A stretch of 64,000 nucleotides of DNA from Enemella evansiae (GTDB lineage: Bacteria > Pseudomonadota > Alphaproteobacteria > Rhodobacterales > Rhodobacteraceae): NCBI GenBank assembly GCA_017255395.1, contig JAFKDC010000010.1, positions 119,803 through 183,802 of the forward strand, read 5' to 3'. Below are positions 7,048 to 15,904 of this stretch, in pieces. The translations under genes and the position numbers were made by a program. The notes beneath the pieces are model-generated. The model made no database searches. It saw only the letters and a list, made by a program, of their open reading frames with translations, and was not told where the DNA came from. Each line of letters starts with the position of its first letter. Positions within the stretch are counted from its first letter, which is position 1.

Positions 7048-7860
7048 CTAGCGGCGCTTTTCCTCGGCCTTGGCGGCGTCCCAAAGCGCATCCATCTCTG
7101 CCAGGGAACTGTCCTTCGGATGCTTGCCCTCGGCATCGAGTGCGTCTTCTATGTATTTGAACCGGCGCGTGAATTTGGCGTTTGCGGCGCGAAGCGCGGC
7201 CTCGGGGTCGATCTCCAGATGACGGGCGAGGTTGGCCATGACGAAGAGCAGGTCGCCGAATTCCTCGAACCGCTCATCCGCATCCGGGGCCTGCCGCAAC
7301 TCGTCCATTTCTTCGTGCAGCTTGTCCATGACTTCGTCGGTGCCGGGCCAGTCAAAACCCACCCGGGCGGCGCGATTCTGCAGTTTGACAGCGCGCATCA
7401 GCGCAGGCAGCCCCAGCGCCACGCCGTCCAGAACGCCGGTCTCGGCTTTGCGGGCGCGCTCTGCGGCCTTGATCGTTTCCCAGTCTCGGGTCTGCTGCTC
7501 CGGAGACTTGTCGCGGCTCTCCCCACCGAAGACATGCGGGTGCCGCGCCACCATCTTGTCGGACATGGTGTCGGCGACATCCGAGATGTCGAACAACCCC
7601 CGCTCGGTCGCCATCTGTGCGTGAAAAACCGACTGGAACAGCAGGTCGCCCAACTCCCCCTTCAAGTCGTCCCAGGCCTGCCGGTCGATGGCGTCGGCGA
7701 CCTCGTAGGCTTCCTCGATGGTGTAGGGGGCGATGCTGGCGAAGTCCTGCTCGATGTCCCATGGACAGCCGGTGTCGGGATCGCGCAGGCGTCGCATGAT
7801 CTCGACCAGACGGGGCAGGCCACCATTGGGGTCGTGAACCAGTCGATCGGATTCGGTCAT
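7048..7860 (-). CDS. mazG: Nucleoside triphosphate pyrophosphohydrolase MazG
   Basis: A 270-residue protein with two MazG domains. The first carries CPWDIEQDFASIAPYTIEEAYEV-type sequence and ELGDLLFQSVFHAQ, the second DELRQ...FEEFGDLLFVMANLARH; the paired E-x-x-E/D helices bind magnesium. MazG hydrolyses (d)NTPs to monophosphates, clearing non-canonical nucleotides and, in E. coli, affecting ppGpp levels. The start MTESDRLVHDPNGGL was chosen because of a GAGGAC site 7 nt upstream; a longer in-frame reading runs into a repeat. Divergent from the M20 gene across a 304-nt gap. Confidence 0.94.
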   Translation of the reverse strand: MTESDRLVHDPNGGLPRLVEIMRRLRDPDTGCPWDIEQDFASIAPYTIEEAYEVADAIDRQAWDDLKGELGDLLFQSVFHAQMATERGLFDISDVADTMSDKMVARHPHVFGGESRDKSPEQQTRDWETIKAAERARKAETGVLDGVALGLPALMRAVKLQNRAARVGFDWPGTDEVMDKLHEEMDELRQAPDADERFEEFGDLLFVMANLARHLEIDPEAALRAANAKFTRRFKYIEDALDAEGKHPKDSSLAEMDALWDAAKAEEKRR

Positions 7861-7986
7861 GGACGTGTCCTCATGTGTGGCGTTGTCACGGTCCTCTCCG
7901 ATACCGCGGGCGGAGTCCAGCAAGGGACCGGCGCGATCCGATGACGGTTCGCACCGGAAAGGCTGGTTGCGAGTGACAGACCCCCT

Positions 7987-8058
7987 CTTCTTTGGTCTTG
8001 AAAATACCTCGGGGTATGGGGCGGAGCCCCATCTGGGGTTTGGGGACGCAGTCCCCAA
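7987..8058 (-). repeat. GATATTT-GAAGAAG repeat, copy A2, with extra hairpin
   Basis: Read on the minus strand: palindrome ATGGGGC / GCCCCAT (8016-8032), then CCCCGAGGTATTTTC and AAGACCAAAGAAG (down to 7987). A second perfect 8-bp hairpin, TTGGGGAC / GTCCCCAA (8040-8058), sits beside it. Together they fill the middle of the 304-nt gap 7861-8164 between divergent mazG and the M20 gene; I see nothing else certain in that gap. Confidence 0.8.
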
Positions 8059-8164
8059 GAGTGAATGCGCGCCGCAGGCGCTCCGTGGGGGCGGGCGCGA
8101 CGTGTTCCGGGGCTTGCGCAGACCCGCTTATCCGCAGAGGCTGCAGGCGACAAAGGAGATCCCC

Positions 8165-9325
8165 ATGGCCATCGTGAATTCCATTGCCGCCAGCGCCGAA
8201 GAGATGACCGGCTGGCGCCACCACCTGCACCGCAATCCGGAACTGGGCCTCGACTGCTTCCGGACCGCAGCCTTCATCGTCGACAGGCTGAAGGACTTCG
8301 GCATCACCGAGATTCATCAGGGTATCGCGCGCTCGGGCGTGGTGGCGATCATTGAGGGGCGCGAAGCGGGGCGCACCATCGGCCTGCGCGCCGACATGGA
8401 CGCTCTGCCGATGGAGGATCTTTCGGGCACCGACCATGCCTCGACCGTGCCCGGGCTGGCCCATACCTGCGGGCACGACGGCCATACCACGATGCTGCTG
8501 GGCGCCGCGAAATACCTGGCCGAAACGCGCAACTTCAAGGGCCGCGTGGCGCTGATCTTCCAGCCCGCCGAAGAAAACGAAGGCGGCGGGCGGATTATGG
8601 TCGAAGAGGGCATCATGGACCGCTTCGCCATCGAGGAGGTCTATGGCATCCACAATTCCCCGGGCCTGCCAGAGGGCACGCTGAACACCAATCCCGGTCC
8701 GCTGCTGGCGGGGGTGGACGAGTTCACCGTCACCATCACCGGCGTCGGCGGACACGGTGCGCAACCCCATGCGACCCGCGATCCGGTCGTGGCCGCGGCC
8801 TCGACCGTCATGGCGCTGCAAACGATCCTGTCGCGCAACGTCGATGCGCTGGACCGGGTGATCCTGAGCGTGACGCAGATCCACACCGGCAGCGCCATGA
8901 ACATCGTGCCCGAGAGTGCCGTCCTGAACGGCACGGTGCGGTATTACGACAAGGCCGTGCAGCAGGGCGTCAAGGCCCGCATGGCGGAGGTCGTCGAGTT
9001 CCAGGCCAGAAGCTTTGGTCAGAGCGCGGTGCTGGACTACGTCGAAGGCTACCCGCCGACGATCAACCATCCGGATCAGGCGGCCTTCGCCTGCGCGGTC
9101 GCGCGAGAGGTCCTGGGCGCCGACAAGGTGGATGCCGATACACCGCCGATCATGCCGGGCGAGGATTTCGCCTATATGCTGCAGGCGCGCCCCGGCGCCT
9201 ACCTGTTCCTCGGGCAGGGCGACACGCCGTCCTGCCATCATCCGCAATACGACTTCAACGACCGCATCGCGCCCATCGGCGCCAGCTTCTTCGCGCGGCT
9301 TGTCGAGAAGGCCCTGCCTTTGTAA
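8165..9325 (+). CDS. M20 family amidohydrolase (hippurate hydrolase-like)
   Basis: A 386-residue M20D metallopeptidase of the amidohydrolase/hippuricase type, which removes acyl groups from N-acyl amino acids using two metal ions. Metal-site motifs are LRADMDALPM (75-83), HTCGHDGH (100-107) and the catalytic EE pair in QPAEENEG (136-137); GVGGHGAQPH marks the dimerisation domain. An AGGAGAT site precedes the ATG. The next gene is an agmatinase, so the pair may act in nitrogen recycling from amides, but this is inference. The exact substrate cannot be told. Confidence 0.9.
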   Translation: MAIVNSIAASAEEMTGWRHHLHRNPELGLDCFRTAAFIVDRLKDFGITEIHQGIARSGVVAIIEGREAGRTIGLRADMDALPMEDLSGTDHASTVPGLAHTCGHDGHTTMLLGAAKYLAETRNFKGRVALIFQPAEENEGGGRIMVEEGIMDRFAIEEVYGIHNSPGLPEGTLNTNPGPLLAGVDEFTVTITGVGGHGAQPHATRDPVVAAASTVMALQTILSRNVDALDRVILSVTQIHTGSAMNIVPESAVLNGTVRYYDKAVQQGVKARMAEVVEFQARSFGQSAVLDYVEGYPPTINHPDQAAFACAVAREVLGADKVDADTPPIMPGEDFAYMLQARPGAYLFLGQGDTPSCHHPQYDFNDRIAPIGASFFARLVEKALPL

Positions 9326-9351
9326 CGCTTGCACCAGAGCACTGCCGGGCG

Positions 9352-9404
9352 GGGCCTTTTCCGGGCGCCGCCCACCCACTCAACCCGTCACCCGGAAAAG
9401 GCCC
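9352..9404. promoter_or_regulatory. Perfect 14-bp inverted repeat just upstream of the agmatinase gene
   Basis: GGGCCTTTTCCGGG (9352-9365) and CCCGGAAAAGGCCC (9391-9404) are exact inverted copies with a 25-nt spacer. The second arm ends 7 nt before the start codon at 9412, covering the position where a ribosome-binding site should be. It could act as a terminator/attenuator for the upstream gene or hide the start of the next. Confidence 0.7.
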
Positions 9405-9411
9405 TACGCTC

Positions 9412-10371
9412 ATGTCCCTCGAAGACGCCAAGCGCCAGATTGACCACGCCTTCACCCGCGACGACCTGAAAGGGCCGTCCTTCGAGAATGTCTTTGCCGG
9501 GGCCGCATCCTTCCTGCGCCGCAAGTACACGAAGGACCTGACCGGCGTGGACATCGCCGTGACCGGGCTGCCCTTCGACCAGGCGGTGACCAACCGGCCC
9601 GGCACGCGGCTGGGGCCGCGGGCGATCCGCGAGGCCTCGCTGTTGCAGACCATGGACAAGCCCTTTGGCTGGGATTTCGACGTGCTTTCGGACTTCGCCA
9701 TCGCCGATTACGGCGACATGGCATTCGACTATGCCATGCCCTCGGAGGTGCCGGCACGGATCGAGGAACACGTCCGTGGCATCCTCGACGCGGGTGCGGC
9801 CTGCGTGGCACTGGGGGGCGATCACTCTGTCACCCTCGGGGCGCTGAGGGCCCATGCCGCGGTCCACGGGCCGCTTTCGGTGATCCAGTTCGATGCCCAT
9901 ACCGACACATGGGCGGACGACGACCCGGGCCGCTTGGATCACGGTACTTTCCTCTATACGGCGGCAAAAGAGGGGATCGTGGTGCCTGAACGGTCGGTTC
10001 AGATCGGCATCCGCACCGACAACCCCGATACCATGGGCTTTCATATCCTCGACGCGGGGGAGGTCCATGCCGCCGGGCCCGAGCGGATCGCCGAGCAGGT
10101 GCATCAGATCGTCGGGCGCGCCGCCTGCTACATCACCTTCGACATCGACGCGCTGGACCCGGCCTTCGCGCCCGGCACCGGCACGCCGGTCTGGGGCGGG
10201 CTGACCAGCCATCAGGCGGCGGTGATGCTGCGGCGTCTGGCGGGCGTGAACATGGTTGGTGGCGACGTGGTCGAGGTCTCCCCGCCCTTCGACACCACCG
10301 GCGCCACGGCCATTGCGGCGGCCCATGTCGCGACCGAATTGCTGAGCATCTGGGCCTCGACCCGGCGCTGA
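9412..10371 (+). CDS. speB: Agmatinase (arginase/ureohydrolase family)
   Basis: A 319-residue ureohydrolase with the complete binuclear manganese site: GGDHS (135-139), DAHTDT (161-166) and DIDALDPAFAPGTGTP (244-259). The last motif and overall length match agmatinase, which splits agmatine into putrescine and urea; guanidinobutyrase or related activities are possible. It follows the M20 amidohydrolase after an 86-nt gap holding a 14-bp inverted repeat that overlaps its translation start region. No typical ribosome-binding site is visible, making the hairpin more interesting. Confidence 0.9.
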   Translation: MSLEDAKRQIDHAFTRDDLKGPSFENVFAGAASFLRRKYTKDLTGVDIAVTGLPFDQAVTNRPGTRLGPRAIREASLLQTMDKPFGWDFDVLSDFAIADYGDMAFDYAMPSEVPARIEEHVRGILDAGAACVALGGDHSVTLGALRAHAAVHGPLSVIQFDAHTDTWADDDPGRLDHGTFLYTAAKEGIVVPERSVQIGIRTDNPDTMGFHILDAGEVHAAGPERIAEQVHQIVGRAACYITFDIDALDPAFAPGTGTPVWGGLTSHQAAVMLRRLAGVNMVGGDVVEVSPPFDTTGATAIAAAHVATELLSIWASTRR

Positions 10372-10636
10372 GACGCCCGCCGCAGGCCAGGGGCGCACCG
10401 TTGCCTGTGCGGCGCGGATCGGCGAAATCCCGCCCGTCTGCCCGGGGTCCGGCGCCTCTGGCTCCGGCTCCTCCGGGACACGTCTTGAATAAGCGGTTGA
10501 TACCGCTCACCTCTCTGGGCATGCGCCTGCGGGGCGGGACGGGAAACCCGGGCCCGCCCGCAAGGGTGCCTTTCACAACCGCGGCGATTCGTGGCATTCC
10601 TGCCCCGGAACCGCAGTCAGCCAGACAGGATATTCC

Positions 10637-11065
10637 GTGCGCATGGTCTTCTTCCTCATCCTCGCGATCGTCCTCGGCGGCCTGGCCTGGATCAGGCTTG
10701 CGCCCTCGGACCCCGCGGTCTGGAACGTCGATCCGCAAGTCACGGCGGATCAGGACCTGTCCAACGGCGTGCGGCGCCGGATCCCGGGCGGGGCGGAGAC
10801 GCTTCAGGCGCTGAACGCGATCATCCTTGCCACGCCGCGGACCGACGTGCTGGTGGGCACACCGGAGGATGCGCAGATCACCTATGTCACCCGGTCGAAG
10901 TGGATGGGCTTCCCCGACTACACGACCGTCAAGGCCGAGGATGGGGTCATCGAGCTTTATGCCCGGGCCCGCTTTGGCCAGTCCGACATGGGCGTGAACC
11001 ACGAACGTGTCGAAAGCTGGCTGGAGGCCCTGCGCGCGCGCGAGGCTGCCGCCGAGGACGCTTGA
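10637..11065 (+). CDS. DUF1499 family protein with N-terminal membrane anchor
   Basis: A 142-residue protein with a hydrophobic N-terminus (residues 3-20) acting as signal or anchor, then a DUF1499 domain marked by TRSKWMGFPDYTTVK and LYARARFGQSDMGVNHERV, the most conserved stretch of the family. Function of the family is unknown; it is thought to be periplasmic or membrane-attached. The start is GTG at 10637 because the ACAGGA site lies 7 nt upstream; the ATG two codons later would be too far. It precedes prfA by 30 nt and may share its transcript. Confidence 0.85.
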   Translation: MRMVFFLILAIVLGGLAWIRLAPSDPAVWNVDPQVTADQDLSNGVRRRIPGGAETLQALNAIILATPRTDVLVGTPEDAQITYVTRSKWMGFPDYTTVKAEDGVIELYARARFGQSDMGVNHERVESWLEALRAREAAAEDA

Positions 11066-11095
11066 CGGCCCCGCGCCCATGCGCGATGGAACCTC

Positions 11096-12145
11096 ATGAT
11101 CCCGACAGACCGTTTGCAACAGATCAAGGAGCGCCTCGGATATGTCGAGGCGCGCATGTCCACAGGCGAGGGCGACATTGCCGCGCTGGGGCGTGAATAC
11201 GCCGAGCTGAAGCCCGTGGTGGCGCAGATCTCTGAATGGGAGCGCCTGCGGGAGGACATCGCCGAGGCCGAGGCGATGCTGGCCGACCCCGAGATGAAGG
11301 CGCTGGCCGAGGAAGAGCTGCCGCAGCTGCGCGCCCGTCTGCCCGAGGCCGAACACGCGGTGCAGCTGGCGCTTCTGCCGAAGGACGCCGCCGACGCGCG
11401 CCCCGCGATGCTGGAGATCCGGCCCGGCACCGGCGGTGACGAGGCGGCGCTGTTCGCCTCGGATCTGGCGCGGATGTATCAGCGCTACGCCGAGGCGCGC
11501 GGCTGGCGCTGGGAGGTCGTGGAAGAGCAGCTGTCGGAACTGGGCGGCGTGCGCGACCTTGTGGTGCGGATCGTCGGAGAGAACGTCTTTGCCCGTCTGA
11601 AGTTCGAAAGCGGCGTGCACCGGGTCCAGCGGGTGCCCGAGACCGAAAGCGGCGGGCGCATCCACACCTCTGCCGCCACCGTGGCCGTGCTGCCCGAGGC
11701 CGAAGAACTCGATATCCGCATCGATCCGAACGAGATCCGCATCGACACCATGCGCTCCAGCGGCGCGGGCGGGCAGCACGTCAACACCACCGATTCCGCG
11801 GTCCGGATCACCCATATCCCCTCGGGGATCGTGGTGACCTCATCCGAGAAGTCGCAGCACCGCAACCGCGAGATTGCCATGCAGGTGCTGCGCGCGCGGC
11901 TCTTCGACATGGAGCGGCAGAAGGCCGATACGGCGCGCTCTGCCGACCGCAAGGCGCAGGTCGGGTCCGGCGACCGGTCCGAGCGCATCCGCACCTATAA
12001 TTTTCCGCAGGGGCGCATGACCGATCACCGCATCGGGCTGACGCTCTACCGGCTGGAACAGATCCTTCAGGGCGACCTCGACGAGATCGTCGATGCGCTG
12101 ACGGCCGAACATCAGGCGGCACAGCTGGCGGAGATGCAGCTGTGA
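11096..12145 (+). CDS. prfA: Peptide chain release factor 1
   Basis: A 349-residue class I release factor. The universally conserved GGQ is at 225-227 in [17 protein letters not shown], and the stop-codon recognition tripeptide is PET at 181-183 within [14 protein letters not shown], the RF1-type PxT. It releases the peptide at UAA and UAG codons. The gene immediately upstream of prmC, whose product methylates the GGQ glutamine, so the enzyme and substrate are encoded together. The two are separated only by a paired-hairpin repeat. Confidence 0.97.
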   Translation: MIPTDRLQQIKERLGYVEARMSTGEGDIAALGREYAELKPVVAQISEWERLREDIAEAEAMLADPEMKALAEEELPQLRARLPEAEHAVQLALLPKDAADARPAMLEIRPGTGGDEAALFASDLARMYQRYAEARGWRWEVVEEQLSELGGVRDLVVRIVGENVFARLKFESGVHRVQRVPETESGGRIHTSAATVAVLPEAEELDIRIDPNEIRIDTMRSSGAGGQHVNTTDSAVRITHIPSGIVVTSSEKSQHRNREIAMQVLRARLFDMERQKADTARSADRKAQVGSGDRSERIRTYNFPQGRMTDHRIGLTLYRLEQILQGDLDEIVDALTAEHQAAQLAEMQL

Positions 12146-12157
12146 CCCGGGCGGCGA

Positions 12158-12201
12158 AAATTTCTTCGAAGAAATTTGCCAAATTCCATGGATGGAATTT
12201 G
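12158..12201. repeat. Paired-hairpin intergenic repeat, copy B2 (prfA-prmC)
   Basis: A perfect 20-bp palindrome AAATTTCTTC / GAAGAAATTT (12158-12177) and CAAATTCCAT / ATGGAATTTG (12180-12201, loop GG). It starts 12 nt after the prfA stop and ends 16 nt before the prmC start. No T-run follows, and termination here would silence prmC. Confidence 0.85.
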
Positions 12202-12217
12202 CGCGGGGCAGGTGGCG

Positions 12218-13060
12218 ATGCGCGGCTCTGACCTTCTGGCGCAGGGCACGGCGCGGCTGGCGGGCGAGGACATCCCCGATCCTGGCCGCGATGCCCGGCG
12301 GCTGCTGTCGCATGTGCTGAAGGTCCCGCCAGGGCGCCTGACGCTGGTCCTGCCGGAACCGGTCGATCCCGAGCAGGAGCTCGTCTACCTGACCCTCATC
12401 GAGCGGCGCGCCGATCATGTGCCGGTCAGCCATCTGGTCGGACGGCGGATGTTCTACGGGCGCGACTTCCTCGTCACCCCCGAGGTTCTGGACCCGCGCC
12501 CCGAGACCGAGACGCTGATCGAGGTGGCACTGGCGCAGCCCTTTTCCACGGTGCTGGACCTGGGCACCGGGTCGGGCTGCATCCTGCTGACGCTTTTGTC
12601 CGAGCGCGAGACAGCGGTGGGCATCGGCACGGACCTCAGCGCCGAGGCGCTGAACGTGGCCTTCTGGAACCGCAACGCGCTGGGGCTGGAGCCGCGGGCC
12701 GCGCTGGAAGAGGGCAGTTGGTACGAGCCGCTGCGGGGCTCGACCGAGAGCTTCGACCTGATCGTGTCGAACCCGCCCTATATCGCGGTGAACGAGATGC
12801 CCTTCCTGACGCCGGAGGTGCGCGATCACGAGCCCCGGCTGGCCCTGACGGACGAGGCGGACGGGCTGACCGCCTATCACGCCATCCTCGAGGGCTATTC
12901 GTCCTGGCTGGCGCCGGGGGGCCGCCTGGTGGTCGAAATCGGCGCGGCGCAGGGCATGGCGGTCTCGCAGCTGTTTGCGCAGGCGGGCCTGCGCAAGGTG
13001 CGGGTGGTGCCCGATATCGACGGGCGTGATCGGGTTGTCACCGGGGTTGCGCCGCGCTGA
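12218..13060 (+). CDS. prmC: Release factor glutamine methyltransferase
   Basis: A 280-residue SAM-dependent methylase that N5-methylates the GGQ glutamine of release factors. PRPETE (93-98) and the SAM-binding loop DLGTGSG (114-120) precede the catalytic NPPY (185-188). The start MRGSDLLAQG with a GGCAGG site was chosen; an in-frame ATG 14 codons earlier lies inside the repeat and is unlikely. It follows prfA, its substrate gene. Confidence 0.95.
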   Translation: MRGSDLLAQGTARLAGEDIPDPGRDARRLLSHVLKVPPGRLTLVLPEPVDPEQELVYLTLIERRADHVPVSHLVGRRMFYGRDFLVTPEVLDPRPETETLIEVALAQPFSTVLDLGTGSGCILLTLLSERETAVGIGTDLSAEALNVAFWNRNALGLEPRAALEEGSWYEPLRGSTESFDLIVSNPPYIAVNEMPFLTPEVRDHEPRLALTDEADGLTAYHAILEGYSSWLAPGGRLVVEIGAAQGMAVSQLFAQAGLRKVRVVPDIDGRDRVVTGVAPR

Positions 13061-13318
13061 AACCGCGCGCGGGGGCGAAAAACCTGTGGGAAACCGGCGA
13101 TTTCCTGCGTCAAAACGCCTGTTTCAACGGTTTCGAAACGGATTTGGGCTTGTCTGAGGCATGTCCGTGTGCATATTCACTGTCAGTCGGGCAGTCGATG
13201 GGCAACACGCCGATCCGGCCGACGCCAAGCCATACATCACGGTGACGGAACGAAATTTGGCGCCCTTGTGGCGCAGCCGCTCACCAAGCCGAAGAAAAAA
13301 GGCTGGATACCAGAAAAC

Positions 13319-14023
13319 ATGCGTTCATCCAAATCCCGCTCGCGGAACAAGAACAACCGTAACCGCAACTCATTGGGCAATGTCGTCAACCGCGTGTTCG
13401 ACAGCAGCGGCCCCGAGGGCAAGGTGCGCGGTACGCCGCAGCAGATTATCGACAAGTACAACCAGTTGGCCCGCGATGCCTCGCTGGGTAATGACAGGGT
13501 CGCGACCGAGAACTTCCAGCAGCACGCGGAGCATTACCTGCGCATGCTGAGCGAAGCACAGCGCGAGCAGGACCAGCGGCGCGAGCAGCAAGAGCGCGAG
13601 AACCGCGAACGGCAGGCCCAGCGGGACCGGGATCGCGGTCAGCAGCGCGACCAGAACGATGGCGACCAGCGCTCTGACGACGGCGACCAGCCCGAGGCGA
13701 GCACCAGCGCCCCCGAGACGAAGGAAAAGGGCGAGCGTCAGCCTTCGCGCCGCCGCCAGAAACCCGCCGTGGACCCCTCGGACGCGCCGCAGCCGGACAT
13801 CTTAGACGTGGTTGGCGGGGACGACGACGGCCCTGGCCTTGTCGAAACGCCGGAGTCGCGGGCCGAGACCAGGCCCGCCGAAGAGACGAAGGACGAGGCG
13901 CCCAAGCCCGCCCCCAAGCCGAGGAAGCCGCGCGCCCCGCGCAAGCCGCGCCAGCCCAAGGCCGAGGCTTCGGACGCGCCCGCCACCGAGACGCCGCAGA
14001 CCCCGGACGCTGCGGCAGAGTAA
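13319..14023 (+). CDS. DUF4167 family protein
   Basis: A 234-residue protein beginning MRSSKSRSRNKNNRNRN, the Arg/Asn/Ser-rich N-terminus of DUF4167, followed by the conserved block VNRVFDSSGPEGKVRGTP and IIDKYNQLARDA (to about residue 75). The remaining two thirds are low-complexity: Gln/Arg/Asp-rich, then Lys/Pro/Ala-rich with PRKPRAPRKPRQPK. The basic, disordered character suggests nucleic-acid or ribosome association, but no function is established. The start was set at the family's conserved MRSS; upstream in-frame sequence is not conserved-looking. A 258-nt gap before it holds nothing I recognise. Confidence 0.85.
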   Translation: MRSSKSRSRNKNNRNRNSLGNVVNRVFDSSGPEGKVRGTPQQIIDKYNQLARDASLGNDRVATENFQQHAEHYLRMLSEAQREQDQRREQQERENRERQAQRDRDRGQQRDQNDGDQRSDDGDQPEASTSAPETKEKGERQPSRRRQKPAVDPSDAPQPDILDVVGGDDDGPGLVETPESRAETRPAEETKDEAPKPAPKPRKPRAPRKPRQPKAEASDAPATETPQTPDAAAE

Positions 14024-14099
14024 CACCGCAGACCGAATCGAAAGGCGCCGCCCGGGAAACCGTGGCGGCGCTTCGCGTTCTGGGAAGCGGTCTATGGTG

Positions 14100-14933
14100 C
14101 TATTCGAAGGTCCGGGCGAGGGCGCAGAAGGCCTCCAGCGGGACGCGCTCGGCGCGCTCGGTGGGGGCGATGCCCGCCGTATGCAGCCGGTCCTCGATGT
14201 CGGGCGCGAGGCCCTTCAGCGCCGCCCGCAGCATCTTGCGCCGCTGGTTGAAGGCGGCGGCGACCACGCGCTCCAGCAGCTTCGGCTGGGCGGGAAAGCG
14301 CGGCTCGGGCAGGGCGGTCAGGTGGACCACCGCCGAGGACACCTTCGGCGGCGGGGTAAAGGCGCCGGGCGGCAGGGTCAGCGCGATGCGCGGGGCCGCG
14401 CGCCACTGCGACAGGATCGCGAGGCGGCCATAGGCCTTCGACCCCGGCTCTGCGGTGATGCGCTCTGCCACCTCTTTCTGGAACATCAGCGTGAGCGAGG
14501 ACCAGAAGGGCGGCCATTCGGGCGGCGTCAGCCAGCGGATCAAGAGTTCGGTGCCGACGTTGTAGGGCAGGTTGGCGCAGATCGCGATGGGCGGCGTCAG
14601 ATGCGCCAGCGCGTCGACCTCGAGCGCGTCGCCCTCGATGACTTGCAGGCGGCCCGGGGCGGCCTCGGCGATCTCGGCCAGCGCCGGCAGGCAGCGCGGG
14701 TCCTTCTCGATGGCCAGCACGCGGCGCGCGCCCTCCGACAGCAGCCCGCGCGTCAGGCCGCCGGGGCCGGGGCCGACTTCCAGCACGTCCATGCCCGAGA
14801 GGTCGCCGGGAATGCGGGCGATGCGGGCGGTCAGCGTCAGATCCAGCAGGAAGTTCTGTCCCAGCGCCTTGCGGGCCGAAAGCTGGTGCTTGGCGATGAC
14901 CTCGCGCAGGGGCGGCAGGGTTTCGACGCTCAT
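14100..14933 (-). CDS. rsmA: 16S rRNA (adenine1518/1519-N6)-dimethyltransferase
   Basis: A 277-residue KsgA-type methylase that dimethylates two adjacent adenines in helix 45 of 16S rRNA, a late step of 30S assembly. ALGQNFLLD, the SAM motif [12 protein letters not shown] and catalytic NLPYNV are all present, with PPPKVSSAV near the C-terminal domain. It is the last of six genes running lptF to rsmA and overlaps the end of pdxA by 4 nt (ATGA), so its translation is probably coupled. The pdxA-rsmA and surA neighbours recall the order in E. coli (lptD-surA-pdxA-rsmA). Confidence 0.96.
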   Translation of the reverse strand: MSVETLPPLREVIAKHQLSARKALGQNFLLDLTLTARIARIPGDLSGMDVLEVGPGPGGLTRGLLSEGARRVLAIEKDPRCLPALAEIAEAAPGRLQVIEGDALEVDALAHLTPPIAICANLPYNVGTELLIRWLTPPEWPPFWSSLTLMFQKEVAERITAEPGSKAYGRLAILSQWRAAPRIALTLPPGAFTPPPKVSSAVVHLTALPEPRFPAQPKLLERVVAAAFNQRRKMLRAALKGLAPDIEDRLHTAGIAPTERAERVPLEAFCALARTFE

Positions 14934-15904
14934 GACGTCATCCGCGCGGCCAGCCGCAGGGCGGCCATGGTGGAAGAGGGGTTCGCCAGACCCTTGCCCG
15001 CGATGTCGAAGGCGGTGCCGTGGTCGGGCGAGGTGCGGACGAAGGGCAGGCCCAGCGTCACGTTCACGCCCTCGTCGAAATCCAGCGTCTTGATCGGGAT
15101 CAGGGCCTGATCGTGGTACATGCAGACCGCCGCGTCGTATCCGGCGCGGGCGCGGTCGTGGAACATGGTGTCGGCGGGCAGGGGGCCGCGTAGGTCCATG
15201 CCCTCGGCGCGCAGGCGGTCGAGAACCGGGGCGATCACCGTCGCGTCCTCGTGGCCCATGCGCCCGCCTTCGCCCGCGTGCGGGTTCAGCCCGGCCACGG
15301 CGATGCGGGGCGCGGCGATGCCGAATTGTTCTTGCAGGGCGCGGTGGGTGATGCGCAGGCGCTTTTCCAGCAGGGCGGGCGTCAGCGCGGCGGGGACGTC
15401 CGACAGCGGGATATGGATCGTGGCAGGCACCACCCGCAGCCGGTCGGAGGCCAGCATCATCACCACCTCCTCGGCGCCCGCGAGATGGGCGAGGTATTCC
15501 GTATGGCCCGGGTAGGCAAAGCCGCAGCCATCCGCCAGCGCCTTCTTGTGGATCGGCAGGGTGCAGAGCGCCGCCGCCCGCCCCCCGGTCACCAGAGCGA
15601 CGCCGCGCGCAATGGCCTCGACCACACCCGCCGCATGGCTGGCGACCGGCGTGCCGGGCACGCGGGCGCCGGGCATGTCCAGCGGCAGGACGGGCAGGGC
15701 AGAGGCGGAGAGGGCGACGGCCTCTTCCGGGTCGGTCAGGACCACATGCGGGACGGTGCCCGGGAGATGCGCCGGGTTGCCGATCCAGAAGAAGGGCACC
15801 GAGGCGCCCAGCCCCTGCCATGCGGCCTCGGCCAGTTCGGGGCCGATGCCTGCCGGTTCGCCGCAGCTGAGCGCGATGGCGCGGCGCGCGCCGGATGTCG
15901 TCAT
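14930..15904 (-). CDS. pdxA: 4-hydroxythreonine-4-phosphate dehydrogenase
   Basis: A 324-residue enzyme that oxidises 4-phosphohydroxy-L-threonine in pyridoxal phosphate (vitamin B6) synthesis. Metal-binding histidines are seen in [11 protein letters not shown] and [26 protein letters not shown] and [14 protein letters not shown] are strong PdxA signatures. It overlaps surA (ATGA) upstream and rsmA (ATGA) downstream. Length is normal. Confidence 0.95.
   Translation of the reverse strand: MTTSGARRAIALSCGEPAGIGPELAEAAWQGLGASVPFFWIGNPAHLPGTVPHVVLTDPEEAVALSASALPVLPLDMPGARVPGTPVASHAAGVVEAIARGVALVTGGRAAALCTLPIHKKALADGCGFAYPGHTEYLAHLAGAEEVVMMLASDRLRVVPATIHIPLSDVPAALTPALLEKRLRITHRALQEQFGIAAPRIAVAGLNPHAGEGGRMGHEDATVIAPVLDRLRAEGMDLRGPLPADTMFHDRARAGYDAAVCMYHDQALIPIKTLDFDEGVNVTLGLPFVRTSPDHGTAFDIAGKGLANPSSTMAALRLAARMTS

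Noticed and set aside
13619..13690. Repeated Gln/Arg/Asp codons as a tandem DNA repeat or CRISPR-like array
   Set aside because: It is low-complexity coding sequence of the DUF4167 protein without fixed repeat and spacer lengths; no CRISPR array is present in the window.
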